A stretch of DNA of 52,544 nt from Candidatus Zixiibacteriota bacterium. Its GTDB lineage: Bacteria; RBG-13-66-14; B26-G2; WVWN01. The notes under the pieces are model-generated. The model was not told where the DNA came from and ran no database searches. It saw nothing but the letters and a program-made list of their open reading frames with translations. Made by a program: the position numbers and the translations under genes. The stretch spans positions 1-52,544 of the forward strand of contig JAUWLW010000018.1 of assembly GCA_030613505.1 (NCBI GenBank), written 5' to 3'. This document shows, piece by piece, positions 43,332 to 50,958 of this stretch (position 1 is its first letter; each line of letters opens with the position of its first letter).

Positions 43332-43982
43332 TTATCCTTTTACGCGCAGCAAGCCCACGGGCGTCTGCTCGAGCTGTTGGCCCAGCGGGTTGTCGGTGCA
43401 ATTCCCCTCCACCCACCCCGGCTCGACGCCCGCCGAGTGTCCCAGGCAATCGCAAGCGCCGTAGTCGCCCGCGTCTATGATGGCCGTCTCGCAGCCCGTC
43501 CGGGCCTTGATTGCCTCCGCCAGGGCGTCGCCCTCCGCCGGGCCGTAGACGATGAGCCTGATGAGGGGCTCGAAGCTCTGTTTGCGGGTGCCGTCTATCT
43601 CGGCGACGCCGTGGCCCGTGATCTCGTAGAAGACGCCCCGCCGTCCAAGCAATTTCGTTATCGCCGATAGAAGCGCGGCCCACAGCACCCGCGGCAGGCC
43701 CACCAGGTCTATTGCGGCCTGCATCTTCTCCGGTATCCCCACGGCGCCGAAGCCGTACGGCGGCTTCGATACGAAACGCCACAGCACCCGGGCCCAGAAG
43801 CCCACCCGGAGGTCGTCGAACGGGACCGTCCGCCCCTGGCACAGCGCCACGATTTTCGACGTCACGAGGATGGTGTCGCCGGCCTTGCGTACCGGCGCCG
43901 TGTATTTGTCGACGACTTCGACTATACTATCGCCGTACCCGACGACGTGGGTACGGACCGGGATTTTTTCTACCTCTGCCAT
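43332..43982 (-). CDS. Coenzyme F420-0:L-glutamate ligase-like protein (CofE family)
   Basis: A 216-residue member of the F420 ligase family. Family-type text: AGDTILVTSKIVALCQGRTV near residue 35, EITGHGVAEIDGTRK, VYGPAEGDALAEAI, and a Cys-containing GDYGACDCLGHS. True CofE adds glutamate to F420-0; many bacteria without a known F420 pathway carry relatives of unknown function, and no other F420 gene is in this window. It heads the seven-gene minus operon behind a predicted promoter. Confidence 0.8.
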   Translation of the reverse strand: MAEVEKIPVRTHVVGYGDSIVEVVDKYTAPVRKAGDTILVTSKIVALCQGRTVPFDDLRVGFWARVLWRFVSKPPYGFGAVGIPEKMQAAIDLVGLPRVLWAALLSAITKLLGRRGVFYEITGHGVAEIDGTRKQSFEPLIRLIVYGPAEGDALAEAIKARTGCETAIIDAGDYGACDCLGHSAGVEPGWVEGNCTDNPLGQQLEQTPVGLLRVKG

Positions 43983-44016
43983 CGGGGCGAAACGCTTCGA
44001 AGGTAACGAATACTAA

Positions 44017-44045
44017 TAGATAGCACAAACGGGTAGTTCCCACAA
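44017..44045 (-). promoter_or_regulatory. Predicted promoter of the minus-strand operon
   Basis: On the minus strand, TTGTGG (44045-44040), a 17-base spacer and TATCTA (44022-44017). The same -10 form TATCTA is predicted for perR. It would give a leader of about 28 bases before the CofE-like gene, with no clear ribosome-binding site. It is back to back with the next promoter. Confidence 0.5.
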
Positions 44046-44075
44046 GTTGAAACATGCCGCGTAAAGGCCGCCGGG

Positions 44076-44104
44076 TTGACCGTAAGAGCCGGATATGGTA
44101 AAAT
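44076..44104 (+). promoter_or_regulatory. Predicted promoter of the cysteine-desulfurase-like gene
   Basis: TTGACC (44076-44081), 17 bases, TAAAAT (44099-44104), with TGG before the -10 (extended type). It gives a leader of about 48 bases to ATG 44159. Confidence 0.75.
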
Positions 44105-44158
44105 TCGTTTTATTTAGCAAGGAATTCGTTGGCGTGCAAGGGCGCCCCGCCGTAAAAA

Positions 44159-45316
44159 ATGCGCGAAATCTACATGGACAATGCCGCGACGTCGTGGCCC
44201 AAGCCGCCGGCGGTACTGGAGGCCATGGCGTCGTACCAGAAGGATATCGGCGCGAGCGCCGGCCGGGGCGGTTACCGTCGCGCGGTGGAGGCGTCCCGTT
44301 TGATCTTCGATACCCGCGAAGTCGTGGCCCGTCTGTTCGGCGTCGCCGAATCACGGCGCATAGTATTCACGTTGAATTGTACCGAAGCCCTGAACATAGC
44401 GCTGTGGGGCTGGCTGGACGAGGGCGACCACGTCGTGACCACGTCGATGGAGCATAACTCCGTGGCGCGGCCGTTGAATCATCTAAAAAAGGAGCGCGGC
44501 GTCGACGTTACGTACGTACAGTGCTCGGCCGAGGGATTGTTGGACCCCGACGACCTCTCCCGGGCGATTACGCCGCGGACCAGGCTGGTCGCGTTGGTAC
44601 ACGCGTCGAACGTGTGCGGCGCGGTAAACGACGTCGCCGCGGCGGGCGCTGTCTGCCGGGAACGGGGCGTACCTTTGCTGGTCGACGCGGCCCAGAGCGC
44701 GGGAGCCGTCCCGGTCGACGTGGAGGAGATGAGCGTCGACTTTCTCGCTTTTCCGGGCCATAAGGGTTTGATGGGGCCCCTCGGCACGGGCGCGTTGTGC
44801 GTGGGCCCGAACGTGAAGCCCCGGCCGCTCTACCAGGGCGGTACCGGCAGCCATTCGGAGTTCACGTTTCAACCGGACTATCTCCCGGATTTTTACGAAG
44901 CCGGGTCGCACAACGCCATCGGCCTGGCGGGGCTGAAGGCCGCGTGCGAGTTCGTAGCCGAGGTTACCCCGGCGGTCATAGGCGCCCACAAGTCGAAGCT
45001 GGCGGCGCGTTTCGTGGCGGCGATGGACGAGATGCCGGGGGTTACGTACTACGGCCCGCGCGACTTCGCGCGGCAAGCGGGCGTATGCTCGGTGCGGGTG
45101 GAGGGGATGGACCCCGCCCTCGTCGGGCACGCGCTCGACGCGGAGTACGGCGTTATGGTGCGCACGGGGCTTCACTGTTCCCCCTTGGCCCATACGACGT
45201 TGGGTACCATAGACGCCGGGACGGTGCGTTTTTCTTTCGGGTATTATAACGATGAGGAACAGGTCGACTTCGCCGCGCGGGCGCTGGCAGAGGTAGCCCG
45301 CCGTGGGGGTAGCTGA
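44159..45316 (+). CDS. Cysteine desulfurase-like PLP enzyme (class V aminotransferase fold)
   Basis: A 385-residue enzyme that probably releases sulfur from cysteine as a persulfide for cofactor synthesis. YMDNAATSWPKPPAVLEAM at the start is typical. The PLP lysine is in LAFPGHKGLMGP, about residue 202. A candidate catalytic cysteine is near residue 340 in RTGLHCSPLAH. THFNCTEALN-type text is seen as FTLNCTEALNIALWGWL, with SMEHNSVARPLNHL. No scaffold (IscU/SufU) gene is adjacent, so the sulfur acceptor is unknown. Confidence 0.92.
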   Translation: MREIYMDNAATSWPKPPAVLEAMASYQKDIGASAGRGGYRRAVEASRLIFDTREVVARLFGVAESRRIVFTLNCTEALNIALWGWLDEGDHVVTTSMEHNSVARPLNHLKKERGVDVTYVQCSAEGLLDPDDLSRAITPRTRLVALVHASNVCGAVNDVAAAGAVCRERGVPLLVDAAQSAGAVPVDVEEMSVDFLAFPGHKGLMGPLGTGALCVGPNVKPRPLYQGGTGSHSEFTFQPDYLPDFYEAGSHNAIGLAGLKAACEFVAEVTPAVIGAHKSKLAARFVAAMDEMPGVTYYGPRDFARQAGVCSVRVEGMDPALVGHALDAEYGVMVRTGLHCSPLAHTTLGTIDAGTVRFSFGYYNDEEQVDFAARALAEVARRGGS

Positions 45317-45319
45317 GCT

Positions 45320-46240
45320 ATGAGACGAAATGCGTTACTTGCGGCCGCGTTCGCCGTAGCACTGGTGCTGGCGTGCGCGGAAGACGATATCGCGGAAGTT
45401 TCTTCGTGGACGGTATATCGAGGACCGATGCCGGGCGGCGTGAGCCTTCGGGACGTGGACGCTTCGGGGCCCAACGACGTTTGGGCCGTCGGCGCGCAGG
45501 GAAAGATATTGCACTACGACGGCGTACGGTGGACGTTCTACCCGGCCTCCATTACCGGCCTCGCCTTAAACGCCGTGACGATCACCTCCGGGAGTTCCGG
45601 GTGGGCGGTGGGCGCTGACGGCGTCGTGCTCCGTTATCACAACGGCCAGTGGTTCAATACCGTGCACCTCACCGGCTTCGACCTCTACGGCGTGGACTTC
45701 GACGACGCCGGTAACGGTTTCGCGGTGGGCGATCACGGCGTAATCTTCCGATATGACGGCGAGAGATGGCGAGACGTATCGCTCGCCGGCGTTACCGCGG
45801 ACCTCCGCGACGTGGTAATCGGCCCCGGCGGGACCGCGTGGGCGGTGGGCGACGCGGCCACGGTGCTGTACTACGACGGCGGCCGGTGGCGCGAAGTGGT
45901 CGTCCCCACCGCGGAGCGGCTGCACGGCGTGGCGTTGGCCGGCGACGGCGCGTACGCCGTGGGCGACGACGGCGTAATCCTACAGAACAGCGGCGGTTCG
46001 TGGAACGTCGTGCCTACGCCGGCGACGGTGTCGCTCTTGAGCGTGGACGCCGTGGGCGACGCGGCGTATGCGTGCGGCAACGACGGCGCTTTGTTGGGTA
46101 TGAAGGACGGCGCGTGGCGGCAGGTTCGGCTCGAGATGGCCCCGGTCAACTTCAACGGCGTCGTACTGTGCAACGGCGGCGAAGGCTGGGCCGTGGGCGA
46201 CCAGGGCGTCATCCTCCGGTACCATCGCGTCGACGACTGA
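45320..46240 (+). CDS. Beta-propeller lipoprotein (YCF48/BNR-like repeats)
   Basis: A 306-residue protein with a lipobox ending at C19 (LVLAC). It then consists of about six to seven repeats of some 40 residues with the pattern GxAVGxxGxxLxYxGxxW, for example NDVWAVGAQGKILHYDGVRW, SGWAVGADGVVLRYHNGQW and GEGWAVGDQGVILRYH. A single beta-propeller anchored at the outside of a membrane is expected. The ligand is unknown. It starts three bases after the desulfurase gene and ends at a terminator. Confidence 0.9.
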   Translation: MRRNALLAAAFAVALVLACAEDDIAEVSSWTVYRGPMPGGVSLRDVDASGPNDVWAVGAQGKILHYDGVRWTFYPASITGLALNAVTITSGSSGWAVGADGVVLRYHNGQWFNTVHLTGFDLYGVDFDDAGNGFAVGDHGVIFRYDGERWRDVSLAGVTADLRDVVIGPGGTAWAVGDAATVLYYDGGRWREVVVPTAERLHGVALAGDGAYAVGDDGVILQNSGGSWNVVPTPATVSLLSVDAVGDAAYACGNDGALLGMKDGAWRQVRLEMAPVNFNGVVLCNGGEGWAVGDQGVILRYHRVDD

Positions 46241-46263
46241 GCCGCGAACTACCGTAATAAATC

Positions 46264-46290
46264 GGGAGCCCCGACGGGCTCCCTTTTTTT
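46264..46290 (+). terminator. Rho-independent terminator
   Basis: A perfect 8-bp stem, GGGAGCCC / GGGCTCCC (46264-46271 and 46276-46283), loop CGAC, then seven T. It closes the beta-propeller lipoprotein unit, facing the convergent deacetylase-like gene. Confidence 0.92.
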
Positions 46291-46304
46291 CGGTTCGCCG
46301 GCCC

Positions 46305-47198
46305 CTACAGAAGGTCCGCCGCCACCTTGTACGTGTTCACGTGGATGGTGACGGTGTCCTCGGTCCGCGCGGCGTAGCCGCCGGCCAGGAGTATCACGAC
46401 CGGGATCCCCCGCTCGCGGCAGCCGCCCAGCACGATCCGGTCGCGCTCGGCCAGCCCCTCGAGAGTGAGCTGCAGCGTCCCGAGCTGGTCGCCGACGTAG
46501 GGGTCGGCGCCGGCCACGTACGCCACGAACTCGGGACGGTGCTTCTCTAGTATTTGTGGTACGTGCTTGCGCAGCGGCGGGAGGTAGACGTCGTCGCCGG
46601 CGAAGGAGGGCAGGCCGACGTCGAGGTCGCTGCGCTGTTTGACCGGGTAGAGGTGCTCCTCGTGGATGGAGAAGGTGAAGACGTCGGCGTCGCCGGCGAA
46701 TATGACGGCGGTGCCGTTGCCCTGGTGGAGGTCGCAGTCGATGACCGCGGCCCGCTCGACGCGTCCCTCGTGCAGCATCACCCGCACCGCCAGCGCGACG
46801 TCGTTTATGTAGCAGAAGCCCTCGGCGCGGTCGGGGAAGGCGTGGTGGAGGCCGCCGCCGACGTTCATCGCCGGGTCGCCCCCCTCGAGCGCGAGCCGCG
46901 CCGCGGCGATCGAGCCGCCCGCGCCTAAAAGGAAAGCGCGGGCTATCCCCTCGGTCAGCGCCATCTCGGAGGAAGCGGTGCGATGGGTCCACCGCGCCGC
47001 CAGGACGTCGTCCAGGTACTCGCTCGTGTGGACCAGCTCGAGCTCCTCGCGGGTGGCCGGCGAGGGTTCGACCACTTCGCCCAGGAGGCCCTCCGCCTCG
47101 AGCCGCTCGACGATAAGGCGGTACTTCTCGATGGGGAAGACGTGACCCTGCAGGTCAGCGAGATATTGGGGGGAGTAGACGATGGGGATGGTGCTCAT
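46305..47198 (-). CDS. Histone-deacetylase-family (AcuC/class II-like) zinc hydrolase
   Basis: A 297-residue zinc-dependent amidohydrolase. H118-H119 in GGGLHHAFPD, then DCDLHQGNGTAVIFAG with metal ligands D156 and H158, and VAGADPYVGDQLGTL form the expected active site. Bacterial members deacetylate proteins, polyamines or small amides; the substrate is unknown. It begins one base after the stop of an outer-membrane-type paralog gene and so seems to be the last gene of that operon, an unusual setting. Confidence 0.93.
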   Translation of the reverse strand: MSTIPIVYSPQYLADLQGHVFPIEKYRLIVERLEAEGLLGEVVEPSPATREELELVHTSEYLDDVLAARWTHRTASSEMALTEGIARAFLLGAGGSIAAARLALEGGDPAMNVGGGLHHAFPDRAEGFCYINDVALAVRVMLHEGRVERAAVIDCDLHQGNGTAVIFAGDADVFTFSIHEEHLYPVKQRSDLDVGLPSFAGDDVYLPPLRKHVPQILEKHRPEFVAYVAGADPYVGDQLGTLQLTLEGLAERDRIVLGGCRERGIPVVILLAGGYAARTEDTVTIHVNTYKVAADLL

Positions 47199-47199
47199 A

Positions 47200-47781
47200 T
47201 CAGAATGATAAAGTCAGGCCGTATACCGGCGTCGGCTCGTCGCGGCCTACGCGGTACGCGGTTACGTAGGGCGTCGCCGAAATGCGGGAAGAAGCGGCAT
47301 CGGCCTCGGGTTTCTTGACGCGGTTGTATACGTACGCGTTGAGGAAGGCGTTCGGTACTACGCCGTAGAAAACGCCGCGCCAGAAACGATTAAAGTGGTC
47401 TTGATCGTTAAATACGGCTACCCCCGTGAAACCAAATAAGACGGCGGCGCCGACGCAGGCAAAGGAAGGCAAAAGGTAGGCGGACCGGCGATTAGCCGAC
47501 GGCGCGCCGAAACGTTCGCCTATACCCATAGTCCCCAAAGTAGTTGCGAACGGGTATGCGAAAGCCAAGGTGTTACCGATTATAACGCCGGGCCAATACG
47601 GCTCGGCCTCGACGATTCGATCATAACCGCCGCCGTAAAGCGACGAGGAGGCTACTACCAAATAAAAACCACCCACGGTAACGGGTACGCTGAGCGCGCA
47701 CCCCGCGGCCGCCTCGCCCAAGAACAAACCCGTCCGGAAGCCGCCGGGTTCTCCGCCATAAGCTGCGAGCGCCCCCGCCAT
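47200..47781 (-). CDS. Secreted GE/SxN-family protein, paralog A
   Basis: Unrecognised family; 193 residues from ATG 47781. Comparison with paralog B suggests the real start is 33 bases upstream, where an ATA (47814-47812) sits exactly where an ATG overlapping the previous stop (TAATG) would be; that form begins with a signal peptide (KSAVTLTAVMAGALAA). Shared family marks, ATG numbering: AYP 75-77, GE 88-89, SAN 95-97, YN 152-153, KKP 156-158, and the ending VYGLTLSF. Gly/Ala-rich hydrophobic segments and a final Phe suggest outer-membrane or envelope location. It lies between paralog B and the deacetylase-like gene. Confidence 0.75.
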   Translation of the reverse strand: MAGALAAYGGEPGGFRTGLFLGEAAAGCALSVPVTVGGFYLVVASSSLYGGGYDRIVEAEPYWPGVIIGNTLAFAYPFATTLGTMGIGERFGAPSANRRSAYLLPSFACVGAAVLFGFTGVAVFNDQDHFNRFWRGVFYGVVPNAFLNAYVYNRVKKPEADAASSRISATPYVTAYRVGRDEPTPVYGLTLSF

Positions 47782-47813
47782 AACCGCCGTTAGCGTTACG
47801 GCACTTTTCCTTA

Positions 47814-48398
47814 TTAGAACGATACCGTTACCCCCCAGGTGGGCGTGAGTTCCTCCCCTCGCGGCCCGACCCGGCATACGCCGAACGAGGGCTCGAGTTT
47901 CATCGAGAAGCCCGGGATTTCGTGGAAGTACGGCTTTTTGAGGGCGTTGTAGACGGCCGCCGCGGCGAAGCCGGCGGGGATGACGGCGTAGAAGGCCGCG
48001 TTCAAGGCGCCGGCGTCCTTGTCGTCCTCGGTGAGGGCGTAGGCTATACCGCCCGCGCCGCCGACGATGCCGCAGAACGTGGCCGTAGTGGCGAGGAACA
48101 GGACGCCGCGGTTGGCGGAGCGGTGGCCCGACGTCTCGCCGACGACGTATATCCCCAGCGACGCGACGAGCGGCGCCGCGGCGTAGATGACGTACGACGC
48201 CTTCTCGCGGCCCGTCCCGTCGTTCTCGGCGGGGTCGCCCCCCACGGCGTAGCCGGCGACGAAGAACGCGACGCCCACGGCGCTCCCCACCGCGGCCTCG
48301 CTGAAGAAGAGCGCGTCGGGCGTGCCGCCGGGCTCGCCGGCCCGAGCGGCCGCGACGACGCACAAAATGCTGACGACGATGGTTGCGGCCTTGGGCAT
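47814..48398 (-). CDS. Secreted GE/SxN-family protein, paralog B
   Basis: Unrecognised family; 194 residues. The N-terminus MPKAATIVVSILCVVAAARA is a signal peptide followed by GEPGG, a segment also found in paralog A. Family marks: AAPLVASLGIYVVGE with GE at 87-88, SAN 94-96, YN 150-151, KKP 154-156, and the C-terminus WGVTVSF. Four or so hydrophobic Ala/Gly-rich stretches lie between. The final Phe is typical of outer-membrane proteins, but the hydrophobic runs are longer than barrel strands, so topology is open. It is in the c-barrel-b-a-deacetylase operon. Confidence 0.8.
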   Translation of the reverse strand: MPKAATIVVSILCVVAAARAGEPGGTPDALFFSEAAVGSAVGVAFFVAGYAVGGDPAENDGTGREKASYVIYAAAPLVASLGIYVVGETSGHRSANRGVLFLATTATFCGIVGGAGGIAYALTEDDKDAGALNAAFYAVIPAGFAAAAVYNALKKPYFHEIPGFSMKLEPSFGVCRVGPRGEELTPTWGVTVSF

Positions 48399-48407
48399 CC
48401 TAATAAT

Positions 48408-49151
48408 CTAAAACTGTAGGACCGGGGCTAAGAACAGCGTGAAGCCGACGGGACGTTCGCCGGGCGCGTCGTCGTCCAGCGTCTTAATGCGATTCGTGAT
48501 TTCGAACCCGCCCGTTATCCCGAAATACTTGGCCACCCGGTACGTCGCGACGGCGGCGGCCGCCAGCTCCAGCGTCTTCCAATCGGCGTCCAGCGACCAC
48601 GTGATACGCGGCTCGGACCGGATAGTCTTCACCCACGCCGTGCCGCCCCGTTCATTTAACGCTACGCCGACGCCGCCCCACGCCGCGCCCGACAATCCCT
48701 CGTCGTTGGCGAATTTTACGCCGCCCAGCGCGAGGATGCGCCGGCTCGTCGTCTCGCCGTCGGCATACTCAAACGGGAAGGGCACGGATTGTTTCTCCCC
48801 GCCCTCGTAATCGTAATCTTTAAACCGGCTTTGGCGGTAGTTGAGGCCGGCGACGGGGGCGACGTCTTTAGCGCCGAAGGCCACGAGCGGCGTGACGTCC
48901 GCGCTGTAATAACGCCGCTCCCATTCGTCTACGTATACGTCGGAGGAGGTATCGCCGGAGTCGGTGGGCATTATCGCGCCGCGGGCGTACACCGATGCCG
49001 GCCCGACGTGCACCGCCAGCGACAGGCCGTAGACGGCGTCACCCTCTCCCGGCGCCCTGGAGTCGAAGCCCACGGCCGGCCCGACATCTACGAGCGCCGC
49101 CGCCGAGCCTGTGTAAATCATTGAGAATGCAAGGATTAAGCGGGATTGCAT
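48408..49151 (-). CDS. Putative outer-membrane beta-barrel protein
   Basis: A 247-residue protein with a signal-peptide-like start (MQSRLILAFSMIYTGSAAA) behind AAGGAG. The rest alternates polar and non-polar residues with turns, such as VYGLSLAVHVGPASVYARGA, GVGVALNERGGTAW and RITWSLDADWKTLELAAAAV, and ends in LFLAPVLQF with a C-terminal Phe. This is the pattern of a small barrel of 10-12 strands. I cannot assign a family. It lacks the GE/SxN marks of its neighbours but shares their operon. Confidence 0.75.
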   Translation of the reverse strand: MQSRLILAFSMIYTGSAAALVDVGPAVGFDSRAPGEGDAVYGLSLAVHVGPASVYARGAIMPTDSGDTSSDVYVDEWERRYYSADVTPLVAFGAKDVAPVAGLNYRQSRFKDYDYEGGEKQSVPFPFEYADGETTSRRILALGGVKFANDEGLSGAAWGGVGVALNERGGTAWVKTIRSEPRITWSLDADWKTLELAAAAVATYRVAKYFGITGGFEITNRIKTLDDDAPGERPVGFTLFLAPVLQF

Positions 49152-49164
49152 AACTCGGGTCTCC

Positions 49165-49632
49165 TTAGAAATTGAACGAAGTATATACGTAGAAGCCGCC
49201 GCCCTCGCCGTCCGCGTTTTCGTCGGCGGTATTTTTTACGAGGTTGTAGGCCAAGGTCGAGGCCGCGGGCGCCGCCAACATACCTATTAGCAAACCCTTA
49301 TATCTCGCCGCTAGGTAGCCGGCCGCGGCCGACACGTACGCCGCCGCCACCGAGGCGCCGACGCCGGCCCAGTCGTTTTCGGAGTCGTCGCCCCAGATCT
49401 CGCCGGCGCCGTATACGCCGAGGCCCACGCCCGCGGGGTAAGCTATGATCAGGCCGTACAGGCCACCGCCGGCGAATTCCTCGCTCGAGAACAGGTTGCC
49501 CACCGGGATACCGGCCAGGCCGACGCCGATGCCGCCGACGTAGCCGCAACCGACCTCCGCGGCCACGACGCCGGCGCCGTCCGCCCACGCGGCCGCGGCG
49601 GTTACCATTAACAATAGCGTTATAACGCGCAC
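49165..49632 (-). CDS. Secreted GE/SxN-family protein, paralog C
   Basis: Unrecognised family; 155 residues from GTG 49632, the shortest member. A signal peptide (VRVITLLLMVTAAAAWA) is followed by a Gly-rich chain. Family marks: AYP 64-66, GVYGAGE with GE at 77-78, SEN 84-86, YN 129-130 then LVKN (KN in place of KK), and the C-terminus FYVYTSFNF. It is the first gene of the minus operon. Its promoter lies only five bases before the GTG, so translation is probably leaderless. Confidence 0.78.
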   Translation of the reverse strand: MRVITLLLMVTAAAAWADGAGVVAAEVGCGYVGGIGVGLAGIPVGNLFSSEEFAGGGLYGLIIAYPAGVGLGVYGAGEIWGDDSENDWAGVGASVAAAYVSAAAGYLAARYKGLLIGMLAAPAASTLAYNLVKNTADENADGEGGGFYVYTSFNF

Positions 49633-49637
49633 CCGAA

Positions 49638-49666
49638 ATAATACAACGGCTCGCTCGCCTTGTAAA
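49638..49666 (-). promoter_or_regulatory. Promoter of the paralog operon, apparently leaderless
   Basis: On the minus strand, TTTACA (49666-49661), 17 bases, TATTAT (49643-49638), then five bases to GTG 49632. Transcription should begin at the start codon. Its -35 is 24 bases from the -35 of the divergent promoter. Confidence 0.7.
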
Positions 49667-49690
49667 CAGAAACCGACGCGCAATTTTTGG

Positions 49691-49719
49691 TTGCGCCGTC
49701 CCCGAATGTTAATTATTAT
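49691..49719 (+). promoter_or_regulatory. Divergent promoter of the Omp85-like gene, apparently leaderless
   Basis: TTGCGC (49691-49696), 17 bases, TATTAT (49714-49719), then six bases to GTG 49726. The same -10 hexamer and the same close spacing to the start codon as the opposite promoter. Confidence 0.65.
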
Positions 49720-49725
49720 AGCGCC

Positions 49726-50817
49726 GTGCGCGCGAAGCCTACGGCAATAATATTGGCTATCGCGGCCGCGCCGGTGTGGGCCGTCACCTGGGCGGGCCTG
49801 CCCTTCGGGTATTACACCCCCGACACCGGCCCGGCCTTCGGCGCCTACGCCGCGGCCTTCTTCCGCCTTCCCGAAAGCCTGCCCGATACGCGCGATTCCT
49901 ACGTCCAGCCGATGGCGGTCTATACCTGGCACCGCCAGTTCCGCTTCGACCTCAACGGCGACCTGTACTCGCCGACCGGCGATTGGCGGCTTTTGGCCGA
50001 GGACCGCTTCGAGAAGTACCCCACGGCGTTCTGGCCTCCCCCCGGCTCCGAAGACGTGGCCAAGGCGTATTACGCGCGCTACACGCGCGAGATGCTGCGG
50101 GCGGACGTCAAGGGGTACCGTCGCGTCGTCGGGCCGTTCTACGGTGGCCTGGGCGCGTACGTGGAGAACTACGAAATCGTCGAGTGGGCGCCCGACGCGG
50201 AGGGTTTGCCGGCGGGGTATCTACCCGGGCCGGCGGCGTACGCGCCGGGCGTAGAGGGGGGCCTTCTGGTCGGGCCCACGGCCTTCGCCGAGTACGATAC
50301 CCGCGACCGCCGCCATACGACGACGGAGGGTCTATTCCTGCGGGCACGTTTCTCGCTCTTCGACGAAGGCGCCGGCTCGGACTACTCGTTCCGGTGGTAC
50401 GAGGCCGACGCGCGGTTCTTCTGGGCGGTGGACCGGCTGGGCCGGAAATGGACCTGCGCCAACCGGCTGTTCCTTTCGGGGCGGGACGGCGCGCCGCCGT
50501 TCTGGGCGATGGCGGAGCTGGGCGGCTCCGCGCTTCTGCGGGGCGAGCCGGAGGGGCGGGCGCGAGGCCGGTGGCTGATAGCCTACCAGGAGGAGGTCCG
50601 CGTACCGCTGTGGTGGCGGCTGGTGGGCGCTTTGTTCGTGGACGTGGGCGACGTCGGCTTCACGGTGGCCGACTTCTCGTTCGACCACGTGATGCTCACC
50701 GCCGGCGGCGGCCTGCGCCTCGACCTGGTGCGCGACGGCGAGGCCCGCGTGCGCCTCGACTACGGCCGCGGCAAGGACTCGCAGGGGATTTACCTGGTAT
50801 TCGACGAGGCGTTTTAA
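49726..50817 (+). CDS. Omp85/BamA-TamA-type C-terminal barrel protein
   Basis: A 363-residue protein from GTG 49726, with a signal peptide (VRAKPTAIILAIAAAPVWA). It resembles the surface-antigen barrel of Omp85 proteins: EYDTRDRRHTTTEGLFLRAR opens the barrel, RGEPEGRARGRW is a likely loop-6 RGF-like motif, and GGGLRLDLVRDGEARVRLDY plus a final SQGIYLVFDEAF closes it with a C-terminal Phe. No POTRA repeats are seen, so it is a short form that probably sits in the outer membrane without a large periplasmic part. A TTG at 49687 gives a longer frame without signal-peptide logic. Confidence 0.85.
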   Translation: MRAKPTAIILAIAAAPVWAVTWAGLPFGYYTPDTGPAFGAYAAAFFRLPESLPDTRDSYVQPMAVYTWHRQFRFDLNGDLYSPTGDWRLLAEDRFEKYPTAFWPPPGSEDVAKAYYARYTREMLRADVKGYRRVVGPFYGGLGAYVENYEIVEWAPDAEGLPAGYLPGPAAYAPGVEGGLLVGPTAFAEYDTRDRRHTTTEGLFLRARFSLFDEGAGSDYSFRWYEADARFFWAVDRLGRKWTCANRLFLSGRDGAPPFWAMAELGGSALLRGEPEGRARGRWLIAYQEEVRVPLWWRLVGALFVDVGDVGFTVADFSFDHVMLTAGGGLRLDLVRDGEARVRLDYGRGKDSQGIYLVFDEAF

Positions 50818-50832
50818 ATATTTAACGTAGGG

Positions 50833-50945
50833 GCCGACCTTAAGGTCGGCGCAGTTCTTTTAGGGGTGGTACGTTTATAGGCCGCCGGCTTAAGCCGGCG
50901 GTTTGACGCTTCGCTGGTTAGGCACCGCCCGCTAAAGCGGGCGGT
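50833..50945. repeat. Three consecutive perfect palindromes
   Basis: Between convergent genes lie GCCGACCTTAAGGTCGGC (50833-50850), CCGCCGGCTTAAGCCGGCGG (50882-50901), and arms ACCGCCCGCT / AGCGGGCGGT around AA (50924-50945). Each is perfect and the first two centre on TTAA; a TAGG precedes each. The stems differ in sequence, so these are three separate REP-like palindromic elements rather than a copied array. They may also terminate both flanking genes, although no T run follows. Confidence 0.85.
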
Positions 50946-50958
50946 ATTCGATTAAATA

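Noticed and set aside
48399-49932. Upstream in-frame extensions on the minus strand before the paralog genes
   Set aside because: They run through other genes or through the promoter region and remove the signal peptides, so the internal starts were chosen.
50833-50945. Palindromes as a CRISPR array
   Set aside because: There are only three elements, with unlike stems and no constant repeat, and no cas gene is present.
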